Assembly (NCBI GenBank): GCA_032433765.1
Contig: JAVIAB010000049.1
Location: 21,518,779 to 21,582,778, forward strand
Reading direction: 5' to 3'
Origin: Megaustenia siamemsis
Taxonomy: Eukaryota; Mollusca; Gastropoda; Stylommatophora; Ariophantidae
DNA length: 64,000 nt
Positions 23,440 through 35,244 of the stretch are shown here, in pieces. The notes beneath the pieces are model-generated. The model made no database searches and was not told the DNA's origin. It saw only the letters and a program-made list of their open reading frames with translations. The position numbers were made by a program, and so were the translations under genes. The first letter of the stretch is position 1. The number at the start of each line of letters is the position of its first letter.

Positions 23440-24420
23440 GATTAGCAAAGTCTTTACATCGCATATTTTGAATGTTGTATTTTCATCTGCCACTTGTCCT
23501 TTTATTTTGCCCAGATTAGTTCTATTGGATTTAAATGAGCATGGTAATGTGGCAGCCTCAAACTTATATGACCGTGCTCTTGGATAATCTTATCTATTTG
23601 AAAAATCTTTGTCCTCTGTTTTTGCTTTACTAGAGATAGTAATTCAGGTTTTAAGTACATGTTATTAAATTGTATGTGCTCCTTTGTGAGCCATATCTTA
23701 ATAGCATCTTTTGTACTGGATGACGTCTGGACTTTATCTTCAAGTGCAACAATGTTGTGGTACGCTGCATTGTCCATTATTAGGCAAGATGGTCGATCTA
23801 GTGATGGGAGAACAGAATTTTCAATCCAATGTCTAAATATGTGACCATTCACCTCAGAGTGATAATCCCGATTGTCTATGGATTTTGAAAGAAAAATGAG
23901 CTCTGCATTCTGTATTAGTCCATGTTGTCGACTACCTGCATGAGCATTATCAAGCGCTGTCCTTTGCTGATAGGTATTAATCTCTTAATCTTTCCATCTG
24001 ATGACTGCCATTCCCTTTGGTTAGTGTGGTGAGCATTGATCCATGTTTCATCAAGTACACAATATCATAACCTTGCTTGCGCACCTCTTTTACTTCACGT
24101 AAGTACTTGCTTCTCATGACTACTATATGTGGCTTCTCACAGATGATGTTTCGTCCATTGGAATACTTTCTGATGTAAAGCCTGCAGCTCTCACATTCCT
24201 CCATAATGTAGACTTTGATATTTCAATACTGTTGTTCTTTTTCAGCGAAATTTTTAATTTTCTTATTGTACAGTTTTCATTCATACCCAACATTTTGCGA
24301 ATTTCACTTCTAATAAGTTCACTGTCGAAATTATCCAACATTTTTGCTCTTCCTTGTGATTTTGTATATTTTGAACATTGACGGTCACGTGCTTGAATCC
24401 AGCGATTAATGACCGTTTAG
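23440..24420 (-). pseudogene. DDE transposase remnant (IS630/Tc1/mariner superfamily)
   Basis: Two minus-strand frames cover most of the protein. The upstream part (about 24341-24123) has a helix-turn-helix-like stretch (SKSTLWRNVRAAGFTSES). The middle has a DIVYL...ETW-like segment with the expected first Asp region, broken by a frameshift. The C-terminal part (23852-23502) has IMDNAAYHN, the second catalytic Asp region, and HAHLNPIELIWAK, with the final acidic residue. The order DE(T)W ... DNA(A/P)YH ... LNPIE is that of the DDE_3 family. Stops and frameshifts around 23880-24000 make it inactive. Confidence 0.8.
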
Positions 24421-24423
24421 ATA

Positions 24424-25252
24424 CAGTTCGAACCTGGTCTTAGGACCACCTGTTTAAAGCGTTTCCCTGGTTATAGGACCGGGTCTACAATTTCCCCGAG
24501 TTTTTTACTATATGCTAACACTGATTACGGCGCTCACCGTATGACGCGACCAGAGACCAGGCTAATTAACCGCCGCCATGTTATTTATCCCGTTTACGAC
24601 ACCGGGGTAATCCGATGGGAGCCATAAACGATCGACACAGGTGTCTACAGGTGTCGAGGTTTTCCCGTATTTAGTGAGTCCCAGATTACAGTGGGACGTG
24701 TTACGTTTATCAGTCAATACTGGTGTGAGAAAAACGCAGACACAGATCTATGATTCGTGAAGTGACATCACTTCGCGGTTCCGTCTAGACCAGAGTAGAC
24801 CATTGCGTGGCCCGTATAAATTACAGGAATTAACTAAAGAATTAGTTATTGCCCGCTTAGAGTGTATTCACGTACATGTACAGTATCTCAGTGAATTATT
24901 TTTGTGGATTTTAAAAGTGTTACACACAATATAGGAAATGGCCAGTGTCAAAAGTGTAAAACCAAAAGCATTAACGCTGGAAGAACGAATATCATGATTC
25001 GACAAAATATTTTTGTGTGTTTAACTATCGTGTTTTATGAAAAGTGTCCAACCAGTGGCTATTGTAGACCGACATGTGCACTATGTTCTACTCATGGATT
25101 ACGCTGATTTGCAGGTTAGTTTTCATAGTGCTTAGGATAACATTTTTTTTATCGCTCTATTTATTATGTGAAACCTGTGAGGCAGGACCACCTGTCCTAT
25201 GGGACCAGTTTTTGAAAGTCCCGTGAATGGTCGCCTTAGACAGGTTCGACTG
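24424..25252. mobile_element. Nested non-autonomous element, pogo/Tigger-like ends
   Basis: 829 bp with imperfect inverted ends CAGTTCGAACCTG and CAGTCGAACCTGTCT, flanked by TA on both sides. It is inserted in the transposase region of the outer element. The pogo/Tigger assignment rests on the CAGT start and TA duplication only; no transposase is inside. The short frame at 24904-25107 has no recognised motif. Confidence 0.6.
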
Positions 25253-25777
25253 TAAATCCAAAATGTGTCTTGTCCTATTCTCAGGGTTTTCTAAAGAATG
25301 AAATAATCTTCCTCGTTTAGCCTCTTTTGCAAAAATAGTCCTACATTTTTATTGCGATGTTTTGTAAACTGCAGAATTTCATTTTAAGACTCATGATAAA
25401 TGTTACCGTTCCACGTCTACACCTATGAATGAACGGAAATGGAACACACATGCCTCGTGTTTTCTACAAGTGTCTAATTGTGTCAGACAACTCACGGGGA
25501 AGCGTGGAATACGTCAATTCTACCGTGTATAGATTTGTACTCGCTATTTTTAGTTTAAAATACTGTAAACATTAAGTTTTGACTACATCAATGGGTCTTT
25601 ATAAATTTATATAAATCAATAGCAACAATAATAACCAAATGTTTTTTTTTTTAATGAAATTAATTCCCTGTTGGTTCTAATCATTATAACTTTACATGCA
25701 AATTTGGAAAAAATTACAAAAAGAGATAAAAAGATATCGATTTTAAAAGTTGGGCAAATGATTTGAAACGAGCTATA

Positions 25778-26275
25778 ACTCACAATCACAGTATCAGTAA
25801 ATTTTACCTATACTTCAACCTCACTACTTAGACTTATACTAACTCAACTGCTTCATAAACAATAATTAAACAGCATAGCTATATATATTTCAAACAGGTT
25901 ATAACGGTTAATGCACCCTTGTGCAACATTTATTACTTAACCATACAAATTGAATATAAGACTTAACTGGTTGCTCTGGCAAAACTAAAAGAGAATAGAG
26001 AGAACAAGAAGTAAGAAGACGAGACAGAAACACTCGAGTGTGTAGTAAGTAATTATATTATTAGTTAGTAGATACCCGACGCGCTGGATGACCCATCAAC
26101 CATTCTATGCTTCATCGCTTACCTGGTGCTAATTATGTGCACCATTTAAGTCCACCCTGGGAAAATGTATCAAAAATTAAAATATATTTGGAAATGAATT
26201 CTTTTAACAGGCATTACCTCAGATTTTTCACACATTTTTACAAACTAAAATTGGACAAAGGGTAGACGGCACAAA
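25778..26275. other. No gene seen; upstream region of PIN4
   Basis: AT-rich without recognised repeats. The gene-proximal part grades into the promoter. Confidence 0.35.
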
Positions 26276-26472
26276 ACCGCCATCTTAGGTTTACCTTAAC
26301 GTGGGCGGCATGTTACGCGATAAATGATTGGTTTTAAAGAATAAGATAAGCCAATCAAAGTACGGCTATCATATTCCTAAGGTAATTATGGTCGCCGGCA
26401 TATCCGGTCCAGCCATCAAGCAGCCGTTCAATCGTTCAAGACCTAGAGCTGTCTGTTACCAACTTCTGAAAG
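26276..26472 (+). promoter_or_regulatory. Probable PIN4 promoter
   Basis: Locally GC- and CpG-richer than its surroundings. It holds a YY1-like CCGCCATCTTA (26277-26287), an inverted CCAAT (ATTGG at 26327-26331) and a forward CCAAT (26351-26355). There is no TATA box, as is usual for a housekeeping gene. The start site is not determined. Confidence 0.45.
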
Positions 26473-26580
26473 ATGCCTCCTAACAGAAGGGGAGTGGCGG
26501 TGGCAGCAAGGGTGGTAAAAGTAAGGGAGCAGAAGGAGGGATGCTGACAGCAAAGCCCCGAAGGGGGAACTGCTGTGAAG
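26473..26580 (+). CDS. PIN4: PIN4 exon 1 (N-terminal basic tail)
   Basis: Starts MPPN. One frame over, it reads [18 protein letters not shown], and a second shift near 26550 gives a SKAPKGG ending before VK. This is the Gly/Lys/Ser-rich tail known from PIN4. The donor reads AAGTACTAG where AAG|GTACTAG is expected, again one G short. Confidence 0.65.
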
Positions 26581-29500
26581 TACTAGAAAAATTTCTTGCT
26601 TTGGCAGTCATAGTATAGTCAATAAAATAATGAATAAATAATGTTTTAATTTTAATTGAATTTGAGAATGAGAATCAGAATGAATGAACAATTTCAATAA
26701 TCATGATGATGATGGATTGTATTGAATTTAGTGAACTGAAGAACTTAGAAAGGATTAGAAGCACTAGTCTAGTAGTTACTACTATTAAGTAGTGTCATAT
26801 TATTATTTATAATTTTTATTATATTATTAAATATTATATTATATAATTTATATTATATTGTCCATAAGTGTTATTATTAGTCTCTTTAAAATTAGTAGTT
26901 GAAGTTGAAGAGTGTCAGAGTCAGTATAGTTTATAGTATATTATTTAATGTTTACACTTTGACTTAAAACTATAACTAAAAGACTAGACTTGGCTTAGTA
27001 AATGTATAATAGTTAACTTGTATGAAGCTTATACTTATAGTAAAGTTGAGTAAAGTGTACTGTAAAGTAACAGAAGAAAGTTTAGAAAGCAGAGCAGTAG
27101 TTAGTCAAAAGTATCTAAACAGGAATTCACAGTCAGTTCACTATCACTAAGTCAGTTCATTCACACTGTGACAGTACACTACAGTTCTTACAGTTTATAT
27201 GACTTACTACTCACACTGTTAATTTTTTTTTTTTTAAGTACAGATAAATAGATTAATTGATTACATAAAGAAATAACAATTTTGTTTTAACTCACTGACA
27301 ACTGGTGTTTGAACCACAAACATTCAGGTTATCAAGCAAGCACTTGAACCAGGCACATTGCCTCTAGGCTCTCAGTAAAAAGTGATCAAACTATAATCAT
27401 GTATAAAATATATATTGTAGCTTTACCATACTTTACAGAGATATATAAATGTATATTTATCGTTTTATATGCATCCACTTTCTTTCCATCTTGTATCTGA
27501 TATGCCTAAAATATCTATGTTCTGCTTCTACCATGAGATTTTCTAATTTTCCTTGTTGGTATAAGGTCCTAACATTCCATGTAGTTATTTTTAGCTCAAT
27601 CTTATGACAATAGTTAGAATTTTTTCTCCGTGGCTTTCTTTGAAATGTTACATGATTAGGCTCCAATCTCTTTCATGGTGGTCTGCTAATATTCGTCTTT
27701 CATGTTCTGAATATGCCTCATGTATACCGCACACTTTGCTGTTTTCGCTTTCTAGACAGTTGATTCCAGTGTCATGGCGGCTGCGTATAGTCGTTTTTTA
27801 CAATTCGGCAATTGCTGATATATTTTAATGATTTACGAGATAGTCTACTTGTGAAATTATGTGTGGCTATTCCCCGTTTGGTGTATGTTTTACTTCTGAC
27901 GTGTGAAGAACTGTGATTACCGATATTTAAGTGGAATATGATTTATTCTTCTTTGTGTCGTGTGTGCGGTTCGATAGGCAAGCACATGGCAGATGAATCA
28001 GAAATGATCAACGTCCAGTAAGCGAAAACAGCAAAGTGTGTGGTAACATGAGCATATTCAGAACACGAAAGGTGAATATGGCAGACCACCGTGAAAGAGA
28101 TTGGAGCCTCATCACGTACTAGTCCAGAGGAAGCCATGGAGCCTACTAAAAGTAATCCTGGAGGGAAAATACACAAACAAGGTAAAAGAGGCAAAGGCAG
28201 ACCAAGACTAACATGGACGAGTAACGTCAAAAGATGGACAAATCAGCCTATGACAACCTGCACCATCAAAGCAAGAGACAGAGCAGAATGGTGCTCCATG
28301 GTAGCCAACCTTCGTTGCGGAGAAGGCACTCGATGATGATGATGAGCCGTTGATCATTTCTAATTCTTCTGCCCCATCCACCACCACAGACTTTTCACAT
28401 TTGGTAAAGAATTATAAACTGGGACATTTATTTTTAACCCATCTTATATACTGCCAATGCTCATCAATGTAACTTGCTTTTCTTTTTTTTTAGAATGTGG
28501 CTCTAGCTACTGCTACTCTGAGGTTTCCTCTAGGCTATTATGTCATATGTCCAAAAATATTTTTTCTCTCATGTTGATTATCCATGTTTTCACACACAGC
28601 CTTATCATGCTGCCATGGGGAAAAAATTATGTAAAGCTTCAACATACAATTTATATGTAATTATTTTTCACTTGTTTCTTACATTCATATTGATTAAAAC
28701 ATGTTAAAATTTTATAACACATTTATTGATAAAGATAGGAAACTCTTTAAACATAGGTTTGAAGCATTTCCGCCATTTAGCTTCTTGGTACTCTTAGGGG
28801 GAAATGGACCCACCTGGGTCATGACTGCTAGCCTCCTCCTGCATTTGAACTGAAAATTCACAATATTTTGAGTATATCATAGAAGGATCCCTGGTCTACA
28901 CACAACTTTTGATTGAATATACTATTAATACCCAGTCGCTAGTTCAGTCTTATATGGCTTCCTGCTTGTCGTTCTTAAATACTCTTGACAGCATGGCCAC
29001 GTCCTGCACTCTGGGGAAATTAATCTGCTAATCAAGCCAGTGAGATATGTGAACTGCTAATTTTTATTGATAATGATTCTGGCTTAAAGTAACCACTCTA
29101 GTGTCCTACAATGAGCCAACTGTGAACTGCTGCCAATGAATCTGGCTTAAAGTAACCAACTCTAGTGTCCTACAATGAGCCAAACTGTGAACTGCTGTCA
29201 ATGAATCTGGCTTAAAGTAACCAACTCTAGTGTCCTACAGTGAGCCAAACTGTGAACTGCTGTCAATGATTCTGGCTTAAGTAACCAACTCTATTGTCCT
29301 ACAGTGAGCCAAACTGTGAACTGCTGCCATGAATCTGGCTTAAAGTAACCAACTCTAGTGTCCTACAATGAGCCAAACTGTGAACTGCTGTCAATGAATC
29401 TGGCTTAAGTAACCAACTCTAGTGTCCTACAGTGACCAAACTGTGACTGCTGTCAATGATTCTGGCTTAAAGTAACCAGCTTTAGTGTCCTACAATGAGC

Positions 29501-32500
29501 CAAACTGTGAACTGCTGTCATGAATCTGGCTTAAAGTAACCAACTTTAGTGTCCTACGTGAGCCAAACTGTGAACTGCTGCCAATGAATCTGGCTTAAAA
29601 GTAACCACCTCTAGTGTCCTACATGAGCCAAACTGTGAACTGCTGTCAATGAATCTGGCTTAAAGTAACCAACTTTAGTGTCCTACAATGAGCCAAACTG
29701 TGAACTGCTGTCAATGAATCTGACTTAAAGTAACCACTTTTAGTGTCCTACAATGAGCCAAACTGTGAACTGCTACCAATGAATCTGACTTAAAGTAACC
29801 AACTCTAGTGTCCTACAATGAGCCAAACTGTGAACTGCTGCCAATGAATCTGACTTAAAGTAACCAACTTTAGTGTCCTACAATGAGCCAAACTGTGAAC
29901 TGCTGCCAATGAATCTGACTTAAAGTAACCAACTTTAGTGTCCTACAATGAGCCAAACTGTGAACTGCTACCAATGATCTGGCTTAAAGTAATCAACTCT
30001 AGTGTCCTACAATGAGCCAAACTGTGAACTGCTGTCAATGAATCTGACTTAAAGTAATCAACTTTAGTGTCCTACAATGAGCCAAACTGTGAACTGCTGT
30101 CAATGAATCTGACTTAAAGTAATCAACTTTAGTGTCCTACAGTGAGCCAAACTGTGAACTGCTGCCAATGAATCTGGCTTAAAGTAACCAACTTTAGTGT
30201 CCTACAATGAGCCAAACTGTGAACTGCTGCCAATGAATCTGGCTTAAAGTAACCAGCTCTAGTGTCCTACAATGAGCCAAACTGTGAACTGCTGCCAATG
30301 AATCTGGCTTAAAGTAACCAACTCTAGTGTCCTACAATGAGCCAAACTGTGAACTGCTGTCAATGAATCTGGCTTAAAGTAACCAACTCTAGTGTCCTAC
30401 AGTGAGCCAAACTGTGAACTGCTGTCAATGATTCTGGCTTAAAGTAACCAACTCTAGTGTCCTACAGTGAGCCAAACTGTGAACTGCTGTCAATGATTCT
30501 GGCTTAAAGTAACCAGCTTTAGTGTCCTACAATGAGCCAAACTGTGAACTGCTGTCAATGAATCTGGCTTAAAGTAACCAACTTTAGTGTCCTACAGTGA
30601 GCCAAACTGTGAACTGCTGCCAATGAATCTGGCTTAAAGTAACCAACTCTAGTGTCCTACAATGAGCCAAACTGTGAACTGCTGTCAATGAATCTGGCTT
30701 AAAGTAACCAACTTTAGTGTCCTACAATGAGCCAAACTGTGAACTGCTGTCAATGAATCTGACTTAAAGTAACCAACTTTAGTGTCCTACAATGAGCCAA
30801 ACTGTGAACTGCTACCAATGAATCTGACTTAAAGTAACCAACTCTAGTGTCCTACAATGAGCCAAACTGTGAACTGCTGCCAATGAATCTGACTTAAAGT
30901 AACCAACTTTAGTGTCCTACAATGAGCCAAACTGTGAACTGCTGCCAATGAATCTGACTTAAAGTAACCAACTTTAGTGTCCTACAATGAGCCAAACTGT
31001 GACTGCTACCAATGAATCTGGCTTAAAGTAATCAACTCTAGTGTCCTACAATGAGCCAAACTGTGAACTGCTGTCAATGAATCTGACTTAAAGTAATCAA
31101 CTTTAGTGTCCTACAATGGCCAAACTGTGAACTGCTGTCAATGAATCTGACTTAAAGTAATCAACTTTAGTGTCCTACAGTGAGCCAAACTGTGAACTGC
31201 TGCCAATGAATCTGGCTTAAAGTAACCAACTTTAGTGTCCTACATGAGCCAAACTGTGAACTGCTGCCAATGAATCTGGCTTAAAGTAACCAGCTCTAGT
31301 GTCCTACAGTGAGCCAAACTGTGAACTGCTGCCAATGAATCTGGCTTAAAGTAACCAGCTCTAGTGTCCTACAGTGAGCCAAACTGTGAACTGCTGTCAA
31401 TGAATCTGGCTTAAAGTAACCAACTCTAGTGTCCTACAATGAGCCAAACTGTGAACTGCTGTCAATGAATCTGGCTTAAAGTAACCAACTCTAGTGTCCT
31501 ACAGTTAGCCAACTGTGAACTGCTACCAATGAATCTGGCTTAAAGTAACCAACTCTAGTGTCCTACAATGAGCCAAACTGTGAACTGCTGTCAATGAATC
31601 TGGCTTAAAGTAACCAACTCTAGTGTCCTACAATGAGCCAAACTGTGAACTGCTGTCAATGAATCTGGCTTAAAGTAACCAACTCTAGTGTCCTACAATG
31701 AGCCAACTATGAACTGCTACCAATGAATCTGACTTAAAGTAACCAACTCTAGTGTCCTACAATAAGCCAAACTGTGAACTGCTGGTTTGCTGATGCAAAC
31801 TTTCTTGTTTATATTCCAGTCTCTGTATGAGATTTTGAGAATCTTGCAGTATCACTTTGACTCAGGTGTGTGTATTTTCCATTTGTATTTCTACATTTTA
31901 GCTTCATATAGATATCTTGGTTGAATGAGTGAGTTTTAAAGATCTTGTATTTTCTGGTAGGTGCGCCATATTCTGTGTGAGAAACAATCCAAGGTCTTGG
32001 AAGCTCTTGAAAAACTGAAGGCAGGAATGAAATTCAGCGAGGTAGCAACTCAGTACAGTGAAGATAAAGCCAGACAAGGGGTGAGCCATTGTTCCATTGT
32101 TATCATGCCTGACAAGTGGTGGGTGGACAGATTGATAGCTCGTTGTGTTCCAAACCAGAATATGAGTTGGAATCATGGTAGGGTTCAAGTTTGAACTTCT
32201 TCTTCTTCTTCTACTTTTTAGCTCCCAGTGGAGCTAAGGTCTTCAACAAACACTTTCTAAGTCGTTCTGTTTTTTGCCATTCTTTTAAGATCATTCCATG
32301 TCTTCCCCATCATCTTCATCTCTGTTTCTATCTGTCTTCTCCAAGAATTCCTTGGTCTTCCTCTTTGTCTTTTCCCCTGGGGATTCCAAAAAGGGCCTGT
32401 TGTGTTATACTCTCAGTTGGCTTCCGTAGTGTATGTCCTATCCAGCGCCATCGTCTTCGCTGTATCTCTTTATCCACTGGCGTTTGACTGGTACATTTCC

Positions 32501-33963
32501 ATAATTCTATGTTAGTGATTTTGTCCTGCCGTTTCCATCCTTTTATCCTGCATAAGCATCCATTAATGAAAGTCTGTATCTTCGTGATTGTCAATTTTGT
32601 TGTTCTCCATGTTTCACAGCCATATAATAGGACCGCCTTAACATTTGAGTTGAAAATTTTATTTTTGTATTTAACCTAATTTCTTTGGATTTTCATATGT
32701 TTCCCAGTGCAATGAAAGCTCCTCTTGCTTTTGATATCCTTATTTTGGTATCATTTTCTGTTCCTCCCTCTTTATCTATATTACCGCCCCGATATATGTA
32801 AGATTGTACGTCTAGTAGAGGTATTTCTGCTAGTTTTATTTGGTTATTGCCAACGGTATTAATTCTCATAATGTTGGTCTTATCTCTATTAATCTTCAGT
32901 CCTAGCTGTTGTGATCTCTCATCAAGTATGTTAATTTTATCCTGCATCTGTTGATGGCTGTGTGATAGGAGAGCTATGTCATCAGCAAAGTCTAAATCAT
33001 CAAGTTGTTTGGTCAGTGACCACTGGATGAAGTTTTTAACTGCCTGTGTGAAATAACTCAGACCTGGACACCTCGTGGCGACTGCAACTGTACATGCAAC
33101 CTTTCTTCTCCAGTCCTATAATTCCCCTGGCAGACCCCGGAAATGGTATATTGTCTATCGTTTCAGTTTTTTTTTTTTCCTTTTATAATACGTTATCCTG
33201 TAAATTAACTCTTTCCGTACAGAAGTTTTTTACCATTGCAATGGTAGAGACTTTTTGCGGCAAAATGTTTCATGGTTTTAAGAATTAATCGACATATTTA
33301 TATTTATATAACATTATATATATATATATATTTAAATAATTGAACAAGGTATTAGATTTCACCAATAACAAGATGATACAAGACATGTAAAAAAAAAAAA
33401 TGTTGTTTGATTGTGGTTCACATTAATCAAATTGAGAGTGACGCACTATGCAGCGAAACGTATGAGGCCGAAATCGTCATGACACACAAAACGCATGGAA
33501 AGAGTTAATATAATAATTAGATATTGACAAATTTAGAACGACCAATTTAACTATCAATTTAGCTTAACCCTGCTCTCATATATAGATCCATAACATCAAC
33601 AGCAGAGATGCCCCCCTTAAATTGCCATCCAAAAATACACATTTTTTTTCCCCTGCGCCTAAATTGTGGAAGGAACGCCTAAATTGTGGATGGAATTGTC
33701 TATCTATCGTTCTTTCGAGCCAAATACGGCACATAGGGCAGAACCACAATCTCAAAACCAGAACCTTGCGTACCAAAGGGCACGTATTGCAGAGATCACT
33801 GCTTCTAAAATCTAAAAATCTATGGTTTCCATAATAATACTTTTTACAATGGCAGCTTGTCAAGCTATCGATCAACCATCTTAGTCACCTCTTACAACAT
33901 GCCTGGGAGATCACAGTGAGAAGGATGGAATTGCACACACTTAAAAATTTTTACTCAAGCGCG

Positions 33964-33996
<33 letters not shown>

Positions 33997-34220
33997 CAAC
34001 AATGCATAAATATATATATATATATATTTTTAATTGACCGTTTTGTTTTGTTTGAAATAACAGGAGACCTGGATGGATGACACGTGGTAGCATGGTTGGT
34101 CCTTTCCAGGATGCAGCATTTGCACTTCCCAACAGTACGGTAGACAAGCCCCATTACACAGATCCACCAGTGAAGACAAAGTTTGGTTATCATATCATTA
34201 TGGTGGAAGGAAAGAAATAG
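26473..34220 (+). CDS. PIN4: PIN4, parvulin-type peptidyl-prolyl cis-trans isomerase (span; three exons)
   Basis: Catalyses cis-trans isomerisation of X-Pro bonds. In animals PIN4 (Par14) is nuclear and also takes part in ribosome biogenesis. Exons: 26473 to about 26580 (basic Gly/Lys/Ser-rich N-terminal tail), 31961-32080 and 34064-34220 (parvulin domain). Visible landmarks are [52 protein letters not shown] and a stop right after GKK, as expected for a protein of about 130 residues. The conserved His residues of the parvulin core fall in RHI and YHI. Frames are broken only by single missing bases in homopolymers: at least two in exon 1, one at the exon 1 donor, one at the exon 2 donor and one early in exon 3. 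Introns are retained and the residues are conserved, so sequencing loss is more likely than pseudogenisation. Intron 1 (5.4 kb) contains LINEs and the 65-bp satellite. Intron 2 (2 kb) contains a LINE, a MITE, a SINE and a poly(C) tract. Confidence 0.85.
26581..27445. other. PIN4 intron 1, AT-rich part, nothing recognised
   Basis: Very AT-rich with no repeat family or conserved frame recognised. Confidence 0.4.
27450..27832 (-). mobile_element. LINE family A 5' fragment with endonuclease start
   Basis: The minus-strand frame (27457-27666) reads [20 protein letters not shown], the N-terminal motif of an APE-type endonuclease. The preceding leader matches the family A leader at 48290-48440. It faces another family A copy head to head. 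Confidence 0.7.
27835..28345 (+). mobile_element. LINE family A, internally deleted copy
   Basis: The leader (27900-28130) is joined directly at about 28140-28160 to the 3' end ([18 protein letters not shown], then [21 protein letters not shown]) with a gatgatgatga tail. No endonuclease or reverse transcriptase remains. Confidence 0.75.
28346..29035. other. PIN4 intron 1, no recognised feature
   Basis: No splice-bounded frame or repeat family match. Confidence 0.4.
29040..31790. repeat. 65-bp satellite, about 42 copies
   Basis: The unit contains 'tagtgtcctacaatgagcca', 'aactgtgaactgctgtcaat' and 'gaatctggcttaaagtaacc'. Diagnostic variants (ggctt/gactt, tgtc/tgcc/tacc, ctct/cttt) recur in the same order about 1.04 kb apart, so a block of roughly 16 units was duplicated. 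Many units in the first 700 bp lack single bases. The array lies wholly in PIN4 intron 1 and ends about 170 bp before exon 2. Confidence 0.95.
31961..32080 (+). CDS. PIN4: PIN4 exon 2 (parvulin domain, first half)
   Basis: Acceptor TTTCTGGTAG, donor GTGAGC. It reads [21 protein letters not shown] and [16 protein letters not shown], uninterrupted. Confidence 0.9.
32195..33065 (-). mobile_element. LINE family C, longest copy
   Basis: The minus strand carries the C-terminal region ([30 protein letters not shown]). Further upstream it has [15 protein letters not shown] and [14 protein letters not shown], and in the flanking frame a LADDLDLL-like stretch (32980-33000) from the reverse transcriptase catalytic region. 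The left edge has a cttcttcttcttc tail. It is frameshifted and inactive. Confidence 0.85.
33209..33504. mobile_element. MITE with TTAA target duplication, copy 2
   Basis: Bounded by TTAA (33205-33208, 33505-33508) with ends CTCTTTCCGTAC and GCATGGAAAGAG. The interior matches copy 1 at 2975. The two copies differ by indels, mostly in an AT-repeat and an A-run. Confidence 0.8.
33690..33920 (-). mobile_element. SINE family G copy
   Basis: Runs from a GATA-type left edge (tctatctatcg) through tctttcgagcc, 'aatactttttacaatggcag' and a cttagtcacctctta core variant. Confidence 0.75.
33963..33996. repeat. Poly(C) tract in PIN4 intron 2
   Basis: An uninterrupted run of about 33 C. Length in the real genome is uncertain because such runs are poorly resolved by sequencing. 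Confidence 0.9.
34064..34220 (+). CDS. PIN4: PIN4 exon 3 (C-terminal half of the parvulin domain)
   Basis: Acceptor AAATAACAG. After one missing base in a G-run at about 34070, the frame reads [19 protein letters not shown], then [19 protein letters not shown] and stops at 34218-34220. Confidence 0.9.
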
Positions 34221-34439
34221 CTCTGACTGTGAATATAGTTATGTACAGAAATGTTCATTATATCAGCTGGTTGGAAGGTTCTTTGTGGTAGTGATTTTGT
34301 TTGGATTGTAATGTTATAAAATATGTCAGTAACGTACCACTGATAATTAAGTTAATATTTTGAATATGACAAATGAATTATTATTTTAACATCAAAGAGG
34401 AGAAGAAAAATTATAACTACTGAAATTTCTTCAAAGAAA

Positions 34440-35075
34440 TCTTCATCATCAAGTACCAGGCCTGCTGGCATAGGTGATCTTGTCTCTCCACAACTTTCAA
34501 TCTCGACAGTTATTTATCATTTCAGTTGTTGATCTTCTGCCAAGTCATTCTCTCTTAAACTATCTGGTGTCTTTTCTCTTTGCTTCCCTCTTTGTCCCTC
34601 AATTTTCCTAGATGTTACAATATATTCCAGCTGTTCCCTTCTCATATGGCCATAAATGATGATTGTTTCTTCCTAATATTGAAAATTAGCTCTCTTTTTA
34701 CTTTGGCCTCTTTCAGAATGTTTTCATTGCTCTTCTTAGCTGTCCATAGTGTTCTCAACATTCTTCTGTAAAACCACATTTCTACAGTCTCCAGCGATTT
34801 TCTTGTCTTTCGTCCTATTGTCCGTGATTCACATCCATATGTTAAGACTGGCTCTATGCAACATTTAAGAACTCTCTTTCTTGTTTCTAGTGTCCAAAGT
34901 GGATTTCACAATATTTTCTTCATTTTTTTGGAGAGTTGCTTTTGCCTGAGCTATTCTGTATCTTACCTCTGTTGTACATCTACCATCTGAGATTACATTG
35001 TTCCCAGATATTTTAATTCATTTACCTGTTTTAATATTGTTCCACTTGTCTTTATTGTGCCTTGCGGTGAAGTCT
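34440..35075 (-). mobile_element. LINE family B, 5'-truncated
   Basis: Minus-strand matches to the copies at 15245 and 19035 across the LTYGC/CESxT and FKYLG segments, with a catcatcaagtaccaggcc 3' end at the left. Several frameshifts. Confidence 0.8.
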
Positions 35076-35244
35076 TTTGAAGTCAGGAAAAGTCAAAGTA
35101 ACACCATTCTGAGTTTCATTTAGAGATTAAATGGTTTGGATATGTAGTAAGGTCTACATTTCATTAACAACATCGTTTTTTACGATAGCGGCTTGTTAAA
35201 CCTCGGATCAACGGTTCTATACCAAGCCGGAGAAAAATAATTCC

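Larger units (their letters stand above)
22842..25775 (-). mobile_element. Tc1/mariner-superfamily (IS630-like) DNA transposon, decayed, with TIRs and TA duplication
   Basis: Perfect ends apart from one base: tagctcgtttcaaatca then c/a then ttgcccaactt, 29 bp, at 22842-22870 and inverted at 25747-25775. Each is flanked by TA. The minus-strand transposase remnant lies inside, and an 829-bp nested element interrupts the N-terminal side. Total length without the nested element is about 2.1 kb, normal for this superfamily. Confidence 0.85.

Noticed and set aside
29040..31790. Regular direct repeats resembling a CRISPR array
   Set aside because: Units are contiguous 65-bp repeats with no unique spacers, in a eukaryotic intron.
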